Positions 32,929 to 41,795 of a stretch of 64,000 nucleotides of DNA are shown piece by piece. The position numbers and the translations under genes were made by a program. The stretch covers positions 1,054,001 to 1,118,000 of the forward strand of contig NZ_FWFR01000001.1 in assembly GCF_900172325.1 (NCBI RefSeq), written 5' to 3'. The stretch is from Oceanibacterium hippocampi (GTDB taxonomy: Bacteria; Pseudomonadota; Alphaproteobacteria; Sneathiellales; Sneathiellaceae). Below the pieces are notes generated by a model that worked only from the letters and a program-made list of their open reading frames with translations, had not been told where the DNA came from and did not search any database. Position 1 is the first letter of the stretch; each line of letters begins with the position of its first letter.

Positions 32929-33516
32929 ATGACAGGGAAAAGCGGCAAGAAAGCCGAGACGCGCGGCGCGCTCCTCGACGCGGCGGAAGCCGCGCTGATC
33001 GACGGAAAAGGTGACTGCGAGATCAGCGATGTGGCCCGTCGGGCCGGTGTCTCGATCGGCCTGAGCTATCACTACTACGATTCCAAGGACGCGCTGGTCG
33101 CGGCGGTGGTCGAGCGTTTCTACCGGCGGCTGGACGAAGCGGCGATGGCGATCAATCCCCTGCCGGCAGGGGAATGGGCGAGCCGAGAAGCCCGCCGCGT
33201 CAGACTTGTCGTGGAATTCCTCTTCGGCGCGCCGCTCGCCCCCTTCGTTCTCGGCGGCCTTGCCGGCGGCCCGCTTGTACAGGCGGCCGAGATCGAGGCC
33301 CGCGGTCGCTATGCCGCGCTCGCATCGGAGAATTTCAGCCGCGCCCGCCGGGTCGGGCTGATCGGCGCGGAAACGCCCGACCGGCTGCTCGCCGTGCAGG
33401 CGATGGGCGGGCTCTGGGCGGTCATCGAGGCCGCATTGCGGGAGCGCAAGAGACCATCGACGCAAACCGTGGCCGAGGCGATCTGGGCCAACATGGCGGC
33501 GATGCTGCGGCTCTGA
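32929..33516 (+). CDS. TetR/AcrR-family transcriptional regulator
   Basis: 195 residues from ATG 32929. The N-terminal helix-turn-helix is clear: RGALLDAAEAALIDGKG, CEISDVARRAGVSIGLSYHYY and the DSKDALVAAVVERFY continuation, all standard for TetR. The C-terminal ligand domain is helical and hydrophobic, with no recognised effector signature. In-frame sequence upstream of 32929 has no family similarity. An inverted repeat upstream may be its operator. The target genes are unknown; msrA is the divergent neighbour. Confidence 0.9.
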   Translation: MTGKSGKKAETRGALLDAAEAALIDGKGDCEISDVARRAGVSIGLSYHYYDSKDALVAAVVERFYRRLDEAAMAINPLPAGEWASREARRVRLVVEFLFGAPLAPFVLGGLAGGPLVQAAEIEARGRYAALASENFSRARRVGLIGAETPDRLLAVQAMGGLWAVIEAALRERKRPSTQTVAEAIWANMAAMLRL

Positions 33517-33574
33517 ACGGCGCGGCGGGTGCCGCCGGCGCGGCCACCGTGCAGGGAGCCGAAGCGGCGCCGCG

Positions 33575-34291
33575 TCAGATGTCGTCGACGGTCTGCGCGG
33601 CCGGCAGCACGATGCCGGCACAGTCGACGACCTCTTCCATGTCGCGGGCAAAGGCGAGCATGCGGAAGCGGACCGAATTGATCATGACCGCTGCGTCGCG
33701 GCGGCGGCGCGTGTCATCGCTCCGCTCGTACTCCGGCATGTTGTCGAAGATCGCCTGGCCGGCGTGGCGCGCGATGGCGTCGGTGCTGTCGGGCGGCATA
33801 TCGGCGGCCGCGGCAAGGCGGTCGACGAAGGCCCTGTGCCGGGCTGCCCGGTCGGCGCGCTCGACGGGCAGGGGATAACTGTCGAGACCGTTCCGATGCA
33901 CGGTCCGGAGCCAGTCGAGCAGGCCCCGCCTGGGTCGTCCCTGGGCGACCCGCAATTCCCGCTCGGCAATCAGAAGGATATCGGCGAGGCAAACCGCGTA
34001 GGCCTCCCACCGGGTCGACTCGAGCCGCGCGCGGAACTCCGCGTCGCCGAGCGAAGGCGGCGCCCTGAAGCCGGCGCGGGCGCGGAAATAACTGCGCACC
34101 GAACTCTGCGCCACCCGGGCCGCGGTAGCGATCAGGTAGTCGGCCAGTTCGTCGGCGCTGGCGATCCGAGGGCGCGGCAGCAGAATCCGTTTCAGGCCAC
34201 CGGTGACCCCGCCGAAACCGGCGAGGTAGCCGTAATTCTCCCACAATGCGCCCTGCATTGCCTCGAGCGCCCTTTTCGGTGCGGCAGGCAT
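33575..34291 (-). CDS. Hypothetical protein, mostly alpha-helical
   Basis: 238 residues, not recognised. No signal peptide or membrane segment is evident. The sequence is rich in Arg and Ala and predicted helical throughout (ARLESTRWEAYAVCLADILLIAERELRV). Conserved-looking polar motifs include HRNGLDSYPLPVERADRAARHRAF and DNMPEYERSDDTRRRRDAAVM. Codon use is like that of its neighbours, and the alternative frames are shadows. It is tail to tail with the TetR gene. A cytoplasmic all-helical protein is all that can be stated. Confidence 0.6.
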   Translation of the reverse strand: MPAAPKRALEAMQGALWENYGYLAGFGGVTGGLKRILLPRPRIASADELADYLIATAARVAQSSVRSYFRARAGFRAPPSLGDAEFRARLESTRWEAYAVCLADILLIAERELRVAQGRPRRGLLDWLRTVHRNGLDSYPLPVERADRAARHRAFVDRLAAAADMPPDSTDAIARHAGQAIFDNMPEYERSDDTRRRRDAAVMINSVRFRMLAFARDMEEVVDCAGIVLPAAQTVDDI

Positions 34292-34802
34292 GGCTCTCGT
34301 TTCCTTGTGACGCAGGCGGTTCCAGCTGCGTTCTGACGCTGGTGACCCGTCGCCCTCATGGCCGGACGGGCGCTGAGCTTCCCTTGCAGTCTAATATGCC
34401 GCCGGGCGGAGGGCACAGCAATATTGTGCCTTCCGCAAGGGAATCGGCGGTCGCGGGCGCGGCGACAGCACCGAACAGGAATGTCGCGCGGCTTCACAAT
34501 TTCTTCACAATCGTCCGATATAACTGCTCACTGAATAGTGAATGGCGCTTCGGCGTACCGAGGCACGGGACTTGACCTCCCCCCCCGCCTGGCCCTGCTT
34601 CGGATCTGCCGCAAATCGATCCTTGCGATCCGCCGATCCCGCTGTTCATGCGCCGCGTAGCTTTAGGGCGCATTGGTCCGGTCGTCCCGTCAGCGCGTTG
34701 CGTATGGGCCGGCGGGCGGCCGGACCGCCTTTCTCTTCTCCGGATCTCTACAACTTTCCGCGGGCGCCGCAAGGCGCTCGCGGGTCTTTTTCGCGGAACC
34801 AC
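34292..34802. other. Gene-free region, 511 bp
   Basis: No supported coding frame. The left part is GC-rich. Around 34490-34560 lies an AT-richer patch with TTCACAATTTCTTCACAAT (a repeated TTCACAAT-type element) and a CACT-GAAT-AGTG inverted repeat, which looks promoter-like for the leftward hypothetical gene. There is no obvious terminator for the aminotransferase that ends at 34803. Confidence 0.4.
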
Positions 34803-36137
34803 TCAGGCCGCGGCATCCGCGAGCGCGCCGTCGACGGCGCGGCCGAGCTTGTCGACCAGTTCCGCGACCTCGGTCTCGCGGATGATGAAGGGCGGCGCGA
34901 TCAGGACATGATCGCCGTTGCGCCCGTCGATCGTGCCGCTGCCGGGATAGCAGACCAGTCCCTCGTCCATCGCCCGGGCGCGGATCCGCGTCGCCAGCCG
35001 GGCCGACGGATCGAATGTCGCCTTGCTCGCCCGGTCCGCAACCAGCTCGATCGCCCGGAACAGACCGCGCCCGCGGATATCGCCGACATGCTGATGATTG
35101 CCGAAACGCTCGTGCAGGGCCGCGTCCAGTGTGTCACCCTGGCGGCGGACATTCTCGATCAGTCCGTCCCCCTCGATCACCTTCTGCACCGCGAGCGCAC
35201 CGGCGCAGGCGGCGGCGTGCGCCATGTAGGTGTGGCCGTGCTGGAAGAAACCGGAGCCGTCGCGGATCGCGCCATAGATCTTTTCCGACGCGAACATCGC
35301 CCCGATAGGCTGGTAGCCGGCGCCGAGCCCCTTGGCGGTATAGAGGATGTCCGGGATGACGTCGTCCTGTTCGCAGGCGAAGAGCGTGCCGGTCCGGCCC
35401 ATGCCGCACATCACCTCGTCGAGGATCAGCAGCACCCCGTGACGGTCGCAGACCTCGCGGATCGCCTTGAAATAGCCGAGCACCGGGGCGACCGCGCCGG
35501 CCGTCGCGCCGACCACCGGTTCGGCGACGAAGGCGAGCACGGTTTCGGGGCCGAGTCGCTCGATTTCCGCGTCGAGTTCGGCGGCAAGGCGCGCGACATA
35601 ATCGGCGTCGCTCTCGCCCGGGCCCTGGTCGCGATAGGGATAGCAGGGCGAGACGTGGGCGACGTCGATCAGCATCTCCGCGTAGGGAACGCGGCGCGCC
35701 ATGTTGCCGCCGACCGAGAGCGCGCCCACCGTGTTGCCGTGATAGGACTGGCGCCGGGCAATGAAGCGGCAGCGCTTCGGCTGGCCGATCTCCAGCATGT
35801 ATTGCCGGGCGAGCTTGAGCGAGGCTTCCGCCGCCTCCGAGCCGCCGGAAATGAAATAGACATGATTGAGCGTGCCGGGCGAGCGGTCGGCGAGGAAGGT
35901 CGCCAGTTCCTCTGCCGGCTCGTTGGTGAAGAAGCCGGTGTGGGCGAAGGCGAGCGAGCCGACCTGCTTCTGGATCGCCTCGATCACCGCCGGATGGCCA
36001 TGTCCGAGGCAGGACACGGCGGCGCCGCCGGAGCCGTCGAGATAGCGCTTGCCCGTTGAATCGATCAGGTAGACGCCCTCGCCACCGACGGCGACGGGCA
36101 GGCTGCCGTGGCAGCTCCGGTGGAAGACGTTGCTCAT
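34803..36137 (-). CDS. Class III PLP-dependent aminotransferase (omega-type)
   Basis: 444 residues. The PLP lysine is in ILYTAKGLGAGYQPIGA, the LILDEVMCGMGRTG motif carries the Asp that contacts the pyridine nitrogen, and SGGSEAAEASLKLARQY with SYHGNT forms the cofactor pocket. The pattern fits the aspartate aminotransferase family/omega-transaminase group that uses diamines, beta-alanine or related amines. The amino donor is uncertain. It is divergent from the dicarboxylate/amino acid symporter at 36342, so uptake and use of an amino compound is possible. Confidence 0.9.
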   Translation of the reverse strand: MSNVFHRSCHGSLPVAVGGEGVYLIDSTGKRYLDGSGGAAVSCLGHGHPAVIEAIQKQVGSLAFAHTGFFTNEPAEELATFLADRSPGTLNHVYFISGGSEAAEASLKLARQYMLEIGQPKRCRFIARRQSYHGNTVGALSVGGNMARRVPYAEMLIDVAHVSPCYPYRDQGPGESDADYVARLAAELDAEIERLGPETVLAFVAEPVVGATAGAVAPVLGYFKAIREVCDRHGVLLILDEVMCGMGRTGTLFACEQDDVIPDILYTAKGLGAGYQPIGAMFASEKIYGAIRDGSGFFQHGHTYMAHAAACAGALAVQKVIEGDGLIENVRRQGDTLDAALHERFGNHQHVGDIRGRGLFRAIELVADRASKATFDPSARLATRIRARAMDEGLVCYPGSGTIDGRNGDHVLIAPPFIIRETEVAELVDKLGRAVDGALADAAA

Positions 36138-36341
36138 CTGGATTCCTCCTGAACGACGCCAGCCGGATCCAACTCCCTGCGGGCGTTTGTCTCAGATCAA
36201 GGTAGGTCGCCTTCGAAACCCCGACAATACGGGAGTTGTGAAGGGACGGTGCATCATTCCGCATGGCCGCCCCGGATTCAGACGGACAGTTTGGTGGGCA
36301 GAAATATCCTGCCGCGACCAATGCCGAACGAGGGACACTGG

Positions 36342-37715
36342 ATGGTCAACGTTGCCCCCGAACTGGTGCAGGGCGGTGCGCGCCTGCAGTTGTTGCGTGG
36401 CCGGCTGTGGATCTGGGTGCGCGGACGGCTCTGGCTGCAGGTCGTCGCCGGGCTCGTTCTTGGCGTTGCCGTGGGTGTCCTGCTGGGTCCCGGCCTCGCG
36501 TTGGTGCCGCGCGATCTGGCGGCGATCATCGGCGAATGGCTGGCGGTGCCCGGTGCGATCTTCCTCGGGCTGATCGCGATGGTCCTGGTGCCGCTGGTAC
36601 TGGTCTCGATCATCCAGGGGCTGACGGGCACACCCGACTCGGCGGCGCTGCGCCAGACCGGGTTCCGGTTTGCAATCTTCGTCGTCGCCACCACGGCGCT
36701 CGCCGCCATCGTCGGCATCTGGCTCGCTGTCGAGTTGCGGCCCGGTAGTTATGTGGACCTGGGCGCGATCGCGACTGACGGAACGGTTTCGCCGGGGAGT
36801 GCCGGCACGGTCCCGAGACGAGCCCCGGAACTGATCGCCAACCTGATCCCGAGCAACCCAGCAAAAGCGATCACCGAGCACGACATGCTGGCGATCGTCG
36901 TCCTCGCGGTGCTCACCGGCATCGCCTGCCGCCAGGCAAACCCGGCCCGCGTTGGCAGCTTCCTGCGATTTCTCGATGGCCTGCTCGAGGTCGCGATGAC
37001 GATCGTCCGCTGGGCGATGTTCCTCGCCCCCTGGGCAGTCTTCGGGCTCATGGCCAGGCTGGTCTCGCAGGTCGGCATCGCGACCGTCGCCGGAATGGCG
37101 GTCTATGTCCTGGCGGTGCTGGCCGGGCTGATCCTGCTGCTGGCCCTCTATCTGGTCCTCGTCGCGATCATGGCCCGGCAGTCTCCCTGGACTTTTCTCA
37201 AGGCCATCGGTTCGGTGCAACTGCTTGCCTTCTCGACCTCGTCCTCGGCGGCGGTGATGCCGGTCTCGATGCAGACCGCGGTCGCCGGTCTCGGCGTGCC
37301 GCAGAACCTTGCCGGTGTCGTCATCCCGCTAGGCGCCACCGTCAACATGGCGGGCACCGCGCTCTATCAGGCGGTCGCCGTTGTTTTTCTCGCACAGATG
37401 TCGGGGGTCGCGCTCAGCCCCGCCGAATACGGGGTGATCGTCGCGACGCTGGTGGTCTCGTCGATCGGGGCGCCGGGGACCCCTGGTGTCAGTATCGTGA
37501 TACTCGCCAATATTGTCGGCGACTTCGGAATTCCGAGCGCCGGGCTGGTGCTAATACTGGGCGTCGACCGGATCCTCGACATGGCGCGGACGGTCGTGAA
37601 TGTCACCGGCGACCTTGCAGCCTGTGTCGTGCTGAGCGCGCTCCAGTCACCGGCCGCCGATGAAGACCGGGCGGACAGGCAACCGGAGGCGGGCGAAGAA
37701 TCGCCGGGGTCCTGA
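36342..37715 (+). CDS. Dicarboxylate/amino acid:cation symporter (DAACS family)
   Basis: 457 residues from ATG 36342 (GAGGGA upstream; 36321 is possible). The family's hairpin motif AFSTSSSAAVMPVSM, the unwound TM7 block GATVNMAGTALYQ (usual NMDGT) and the TM8 segment GVDRILDMARTVVNVTGD are present. It transports dicarboxylates or acidic/neutral amino acids with Na+ or H+ across the inner membrane. Ala replaces the usual Asp of NMDGT, which may alter cation coupling; this comparison is by eye. The C-terminal tail is acidic. Confidence 0.9.
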   Translation: MVNVAPELVQGGARLQLLRGRLWIWVRGRLWLQVVAGLVLGVAVGVLLGPGLALVPRDLAAIIGEWLAVPGAIFLGLIAMVLVPLVLVSIIQGLTGTPDSAALRQTGFRFAIFVVATTALAAIVGIWLAVELRPGSYVDLGAIATDGTVSPGSAGTVPRRAPELIANLIPSNPAKAITEHDMLAIVVLAVLTGIACRQANPARVGSFLRFLDGLLEVAMTIVRWAMFLAPWAVFGLMARLVSQVGIATVAGMAVYVLAVLAGLILLLALYLVLVAIMARQSPWTFLKAIGSVQLLAFSTSSSAAVMPVSMQTAVAGLGVPQNLAGVVIPLGATVNMAGTALYQAVAVVFLAQMSGVALSPAEYGVIVATLVVSSIGAPGTPGVSIVILANIVGDFGIPSAGLVLILGVDRILDMARTVVNVTGDLAACVVLSALQSPAADEDRADRQPEAGEESPGS

Positions 37716-37735
37716 GCCCGGCATCTTCGCGACCG

Positions 37736-38623
37736 TCAGTGGCCGTCGAGAAAGGTGCGGATCGCCTTGCGTGCCCGTTCCGCGTTGGCCAGGTCGGGCG
37801 AGTTCAGGATCGCGTGCCCGTTGCCCGGCAGGATGATCGATTCCGCGTCGGCCCGGCCATCGAAGACCTGCCCGCAATGTTCGCCGGGTTTGGCGGCATA
37901 CCAGGGATCGCGGTCGCCGAGAATGGCCAGCAGCGGCGTATCGCGCGGCGCGCCGATGCCGTCATAGGGGCCGATGCCGCGGCAGTGCCAGCCGGTGATG
38001 ACGCGACCGGACAGGCCGTTGCCCTCGTAGCGGGCGACCGCCATGCCGCCCTCGCTGAATCCATAGGCGAAGATCCGGTCATGATCGATCCAGGAGAGGC
38101 TGTGCAGCGCCTGGATCCCATAGGCCAGTTCCTGCAGCCGGTAGTCGTGCGATTCCGGTGCGCGCGAGGTCGCGAAGTCGGCGGTCGCACAGTTCGAACG
38201 CCGGCCCGCGCGGGCGAAGCTGTCGGGAATGAAGGTCGCGTAGCCCCATTCCATGAACAGGATGCGCGCGGCCTCTTCTTCGCCGCCGATCCCGTCGCAG
38301 CCGTGCATGAACAGTACCGCCGGCAGCCTCACCGTTTCGGGCATTTCCTGAACGGCGCGCTGGACGAAGGAATCGCGCCAGCGCCCGAAGATCGGCAGAC
38401 GTCGTCCGCCAACCGGGGGAACGGCGATCAGCGCCGCCGTCCAGGCCGTCGACGGACCGTTGTCGGTCGCGCCCGCCGGTGCCGCCGGAGCGATCAGGAC
38501 GAACCCGAGAAGCAGCAGGACAGCGCACCGCCATCGCCGGGAAAACGGGGCCCGCGAAAGGTCTCCATCAGGTCTCCGGGCTGTGATCGCAGTTACAGGC
38601 GGGTGGATCATGACTGGGCGCAT
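37736..38623 (-). CDS. Secreted dienelactone-hydrolase-like serine hydrolase
   Basis: 295 residues. A signal peptide (CAVLLLLGFVLIAPAAPAGA) follows a charged N terminus. The catalytic set is visible: LFMHGCDGIGG (oxyanion), FAYGFSEGGMAVARY (Ser nucleophile), ILGDRDPWY (Asp) and PGNGHAILN (His). The short size and the CDG motif resemble the dienelactone hydrolase family. Several Cys are present, as in a periplasmic enzyme. The substrate is unknown. It is divergent from the SH3 protein at 38667; an ATG at 38611 is an alternative start. Confidence 0.78.
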   Translation of the reverse strand: MRPVMIHPPVTAITARRPDGDLSRAPFSRRWRCAVLLLLGFVLIAPAAPAGATDNGPSTAWTAALIAVPPVGGRRLPIFGRWRDSFVQRAVQEMPETVRLPAVLFMHGCDGIGGEEEAARILFMEWGYATFIPDSFARAGRRSNCATADFATSRAPESHDYRLQELAYGIQALHSLSWIDHDRIFAYGFSEGGMAVARYEGNGLSGRVITGWHCRGIGPYDGIGAPRDTPLLAILGDRDPWYAAKPGEHCGQVFDGRADAESIILPGNGHAILNSPDLANAERARKAIRTFLDGH

Positions 38624-38666
38624 CCGACATTAGTGATATACTTACTATACGTTGGCTGTAGGCATA

Positions 38667-40049
38667 ATGAGCAAGGGACGGGCATCACAAATGAGTGCGA
38701 CATTTCTGAGGGCAAGCTTCGGCGGCGCGACTGTCCTGATCGGGACCGCGATGCTGGTTCAGCCTGCCATGGCCCAGATGACCGCACCGATGGTCGGTGA
38801 CCAATGGTCGTTCGAATGTCGGTCGAATGACGGGTCCAGTTTCCAGGAGACGTACCGCGTCGAGCGCAAGGACGGCGACAATATCCGTGTTGCCGTGGAT
38901 TCGGCCGGGGCCAGCAACTGGTACGAGAAGCCCTTCTATCTGTTGCCGACCACGCTCGCCAGCGAAGAGAGCGCGTCCCGGCACAAGGGCACGATCAGCA
39001 GTCTCCCGTCCGAGTTCGAGGGGCTGAAGTCGCTCGACGTCGGCAGCCAGTTCAACGAATGGGTGGTCGAGCGGCGACCGAACGACCGGCTCAACTGGAG
39101 CTACAAGATCTCCGTCGTCGGCAAGGAGCTTTACTACAATCCCGGGCAAGGCGATCTGGAAGTCTACGCGATCGACGAGCAGCGCTATACCGGCCTCTAT
39201 ACCTCGAAGCTGCTGAGCTACTATTCGCCGAAGCTGCGCTTCCCGGTTTACTGGGAATATTCCGACAGCAACAACGCCGGAATCGAATGCAACCTGGTGA
39301 CCGCGAGCCTGAGCGGACCGACCCCGATGGCGAGCACGCCGGCCACGCAATCGGTGCCGAATCCCTCGGAAACGCTGTACGCGACCGCGCTGGCGCTGGT
39401 TGCGTCGACGACCAGCAACATCCGCTCGGCGCCCAGCACCGCGTCGACGCGTCTCGGCTCGGTGACCGCCGGCGAGAATGTCGATGCACTGGCGGTGACC
39501 GAGGCGAACGGCGAACGCTGGTATCGCATCCGCACGCCTGACGGTCAGAGCGGTTATGTCTTCGCGCCGTTGCTCGCCCTTCGCGGCCAGACCGCGAGCG
39601 CGGCGCCGGTGATCGCGCCGGCCCCGGTCGCGCCGGCACCGGCAGCCGCGCCGACCCAGAGTGCCTCGGCGTCGCCCGCTCCGGCGGCGATGCCGGCGCC
39701 GACGGTGAGCGCGCTGCCCGACAGCGATCGCAGCGCGCGCCTCCTTGAACTCTACAAGTCCGGCCTGCTGACGCAGGAGGAATATACCGCCAAGCAGCGT
39801 GAGCTGCAGGGCGAGGTCGCGGTTGGCAGGCAGGCCGATGAGCTCAACGATATCAACCTGCGCTTCCGCCGGGGCGAACTCACGCCGGACAAGTTCATGC
39901 AGGCCCGGGCGAACGTCCTCGACACCATCAATCCCCGCGACATGAAGCCGAAGGAAGCCCTGACCCTGCTCGAACAGCTGCTCGAGGCGAAGCTGATCTC
40001 GCGGACCGAGTATGGCCGCAAGCGCCAGGCGATCATCGACGCGATCTGA
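38667..40049 (+). CDS. Secreted SH3b protein with C-terminal helical SHOCT-like repeats
   Basis: 460 residues. A signal peptide ends near AMA-QM. The next 190 residues are a beta-rich domain (GDQWSFECRSNDGSSFQETY) of unknown type. An SH3b domain follows (about 250-310: SNIRSAPSTASTRLGSVTAG and RWYRIRTPDGQSGYVFAPLL), then a Pro/Ala linker and three short helix pairs (LYKSGLLTQEEYTAKQREL; LRFRRGELTPDKFMQARA; LLEAKLISRTEYGRKRQ) like SHOCT repeats. It is probably periplasmic and peptidoglycan- or peptide-binding. ATG 38691 is an alternative start. Confidence 0.75.
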   Translation: MSKGRASQMSATFLRASFGGATVLIGTAMLVQPAMAQMTAPMVGDQWSFECRSNDGSSFQETYRVERKDGDNIRVAVDSAGASNWYEKPFYLLPTTLASEESASRHKGTISSLPSEFEGLKSLDVGSQFNEWVVERRPNDRLNWSYKISVVGKELYYNPGQGDLEVYAIDEQRYTGLYTSKLLSYYSPKLRFPVYWEYSDSNNAGIECNLVTASLSGPTPMASTPATQSVPNPSETLYATALALVASTTSNIRSAPSTASTRLGSVTAGENVDALAVTEANGERWYRIRTPDGQSGYVFAPLLALRGQTASAAPVIAPAPVAPAPAAAPTQSASASPAPAAMPAPTVSALPDSDRSARLLELYKSGLLTQEEYTAKQRELQGEVAVGRQADELNDINLRFRRGELTPDKFMQARANVLDTINPRDMKPKEALTLLEQLLEAKLISRTEYGRKRQAIIDAI

Positions 40050-40406
40050 GGTCGAACCCGCCTCCGGTCCGCGATCGTTCGCGATCGGCGGCGGACACCG
40101 GCGTGCCGCCGGCGCGGCTCCTGTCGCTCCGGCGCCGCGCCCGCGCGGAACCCGCCTCGCCGCATCCGCAAGCCACCCGGACCAGTCCCGTTTCCAGCCC
40201 GACTTCAGGTTCGCTGCCGGGCCGACACCGGGCGCGTGCCGATGCCTCGCGACGTCGGCGCAGTCAAGAAATCGTTAGTCCGGCAGTAAAGGTTTCCGTT
40301 ATATCCTGATCGCACAAGGGGCGCCGGGGGACGCCCCGGGAGATGAGCGGCCCTGGTATGCCGCCCGGATTGCGGGCGGATACCGCAGGGATCGCGCAGG
40401 GTCTGG
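40050..40406. other. Intergenic region before the glycan locus
   Basis: 357 bases with no credible gene. The first half is GC-rich with a CGATCG-centred inverted repeat near 40070-40095. The second half contains an AT-richer patch (40265-40305, including GTTATATCC), a plausible promoter for the gene at 40407. Confidence 0.35.
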
Positions 40407-41795
40407 ATGAACGAGCTTAGTGGCGTGATCGACATATTGCCGGCGGCAAAGCTGCACTATGCCGGGCAGATGCTCGGCTATTACGGTGTCGAGCTGTCGG
40501 CGCTGCCGCAATCGTTGCGCGCCGCCGATGTCGGTGAGCGCTGGCTGGTGCCGGACAATGGGCCGCCCGTCCTGCAGAACGTCATGCTGCCGGACTTCGC
40601 CGCCGACATCGCCATCGACGGCGCCCTGTTGATCCCGGCAAGCTGCATCGCCGATCCGACCGGCGGCTGGCACGGCGTCGACTGGTTCGCCGTCATCGCC
40701 TGGTACCTGCACGCGGTGCCCGAACGCGCGCACGAGGCGCGGCGCGGCCCGATCCATTCCTATGCCGCGAGGCTCGGCAACTGGGACAGCCGGCTCTGGG
40801 AGCATGCCTGGGCGAACCGGGCGGCGATGTTCCTGCGCCGCGCCGCCGCCCATCTCGCCGACCGCGACGAAACGGACCTGTTCGGTGCCTTTCCCGAGGC
40901 CCGGCTGGAACTCACCCACGATGTCGATGCGATCGCCAAGACCGGGGCGATCCGCCTGAAGCAGGCGGTCTTCTCGCTGGTCAATGTCGGACGTCATGTC
41001 GGGCGCCGGCGGCCCGGCGCCGCTCTGGTCTCGCTGTGGCGGGCCTTCCGCTTCCTGTGCTGGCCGTCCCGTGACTACTGGAATTTCGACCGCATCATGG
41101 CGGTCGAGAAGGCGGCCGGCCTGCGCAGCACGTTCCTCTTCTATGTCCGGGGCCGCCGCGCCCGCGGACGGGCGGCCCTGCGGCGGCGGCTGTTCGACCC
41201 CGGCTATGACGCCGGCGAGGTCGAGCTTGCCGGCGTCTACGAGGCGATCCGGAAGGGCGGCTGGTCGGTCGGTCTGCACCCGTCCTTCGATTCGTGGAAC
41301 GCGCCGGTCGATATTCGCAGCCAGCGCCACATGCTGCAACGCGCCAGCGGCGTCCAGGTGCGCAGCTGCCGCCAGCACTGGTTGCGCTTCTCGTGGGAGC
41401 GAACCTGGCGGGCCCAGGTCGATGCCGGCCTCGAACTCGACTACACGCTCTGTTTCAACGAACGGCCGGGTTTCCGGATCAGCGCGGCGGTGACCTTCGA
41501 CCCGCTGGACGAGGAAAGCGGATACCCCGTGGGCCTGCGCGCGACGCCGACGATCCTGATGGATTCCCATCTCTACGATTACGGCCTGATGGATGCGCGC
41601 GAGCGGCGGCGAACGATCGTCCGCCTGCTCGACGAGGTCCACGCGGTCGGCGGCGAGGCGGCGATCCTCTGGCATCCGCATGTGCTCAGCCGCGACTATG
41701 GCTGGGCCGACGGCTTCACCCAGCTGCTCGAGGAGATGGTCCGGATCGCGCGCCGCCCCCATCCGGTCAATGCCGCAAGGTTGCCGGCGCGGTGA
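40407..41795 (+). CDS. Polysaccharide deacetylase-like protein
   Basis: 462 residues. About 150 residues of unassigned sequence precede a segment that looks like a NodB/CE4 fold. LELTHDVDAIAKTG has the THDVD metal/acid motif. STFLFYVRG is the second strand, GGWSVGLHPSFDSW gives the metal-binding His, and AILWHPHVLSR gives the last His motif. This variant (DVD plus GLHPS) occurs in large proteins encoded in polysaccharide clusters. It is cytoplasmic by sequence. The GTGA overlap with the next gene points to a translationally coupled pair. Confidence 0.72.
   Translation: MNELSGVIDILPAAKLHYAGQMLGYYGVELSALPQSLRAADVGERWLVPDNGPPVLQNVMLPDFAADIAIDGALLIPASCIADPTGGWHGVDWFAVIAWYLHAVPERAHEARRGPIHSYAARLGNWDSRLWEHAWANRAAMFLRRAAAHLADRDETDLFGAFPEARLELTHDVDAIAKTGAIRLKQAVFSLVNVGRHVGRRRPGAALVSLWRAFRFLCWPSRDYWNFDRIMAVEKAAGLRSTFLFYVRGRRARGRAALRRRLFDPGYDAGEVELAGVYEAIRKGGWSVGLHPSFDSWNAPVDIRSQRHMLQRASGVQVRSCRQHWLRFSWERTWRAQVDAGLELDYTLCFNERPGFRISAAVTFDPLDEESGYPVGLRATPTILMDSHLYDYGLMDARERRRTIVRLLDEVHAVGGEAAILWHPHVLSRDYGWADGFTQLLEEMVRIARRPHPVNAARLPAR

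Noticed and set aside
34542-36059. 505-residue frame on the + strand
   Set aside because: Antisense to the class III aminotransferase, which has all its motifs.
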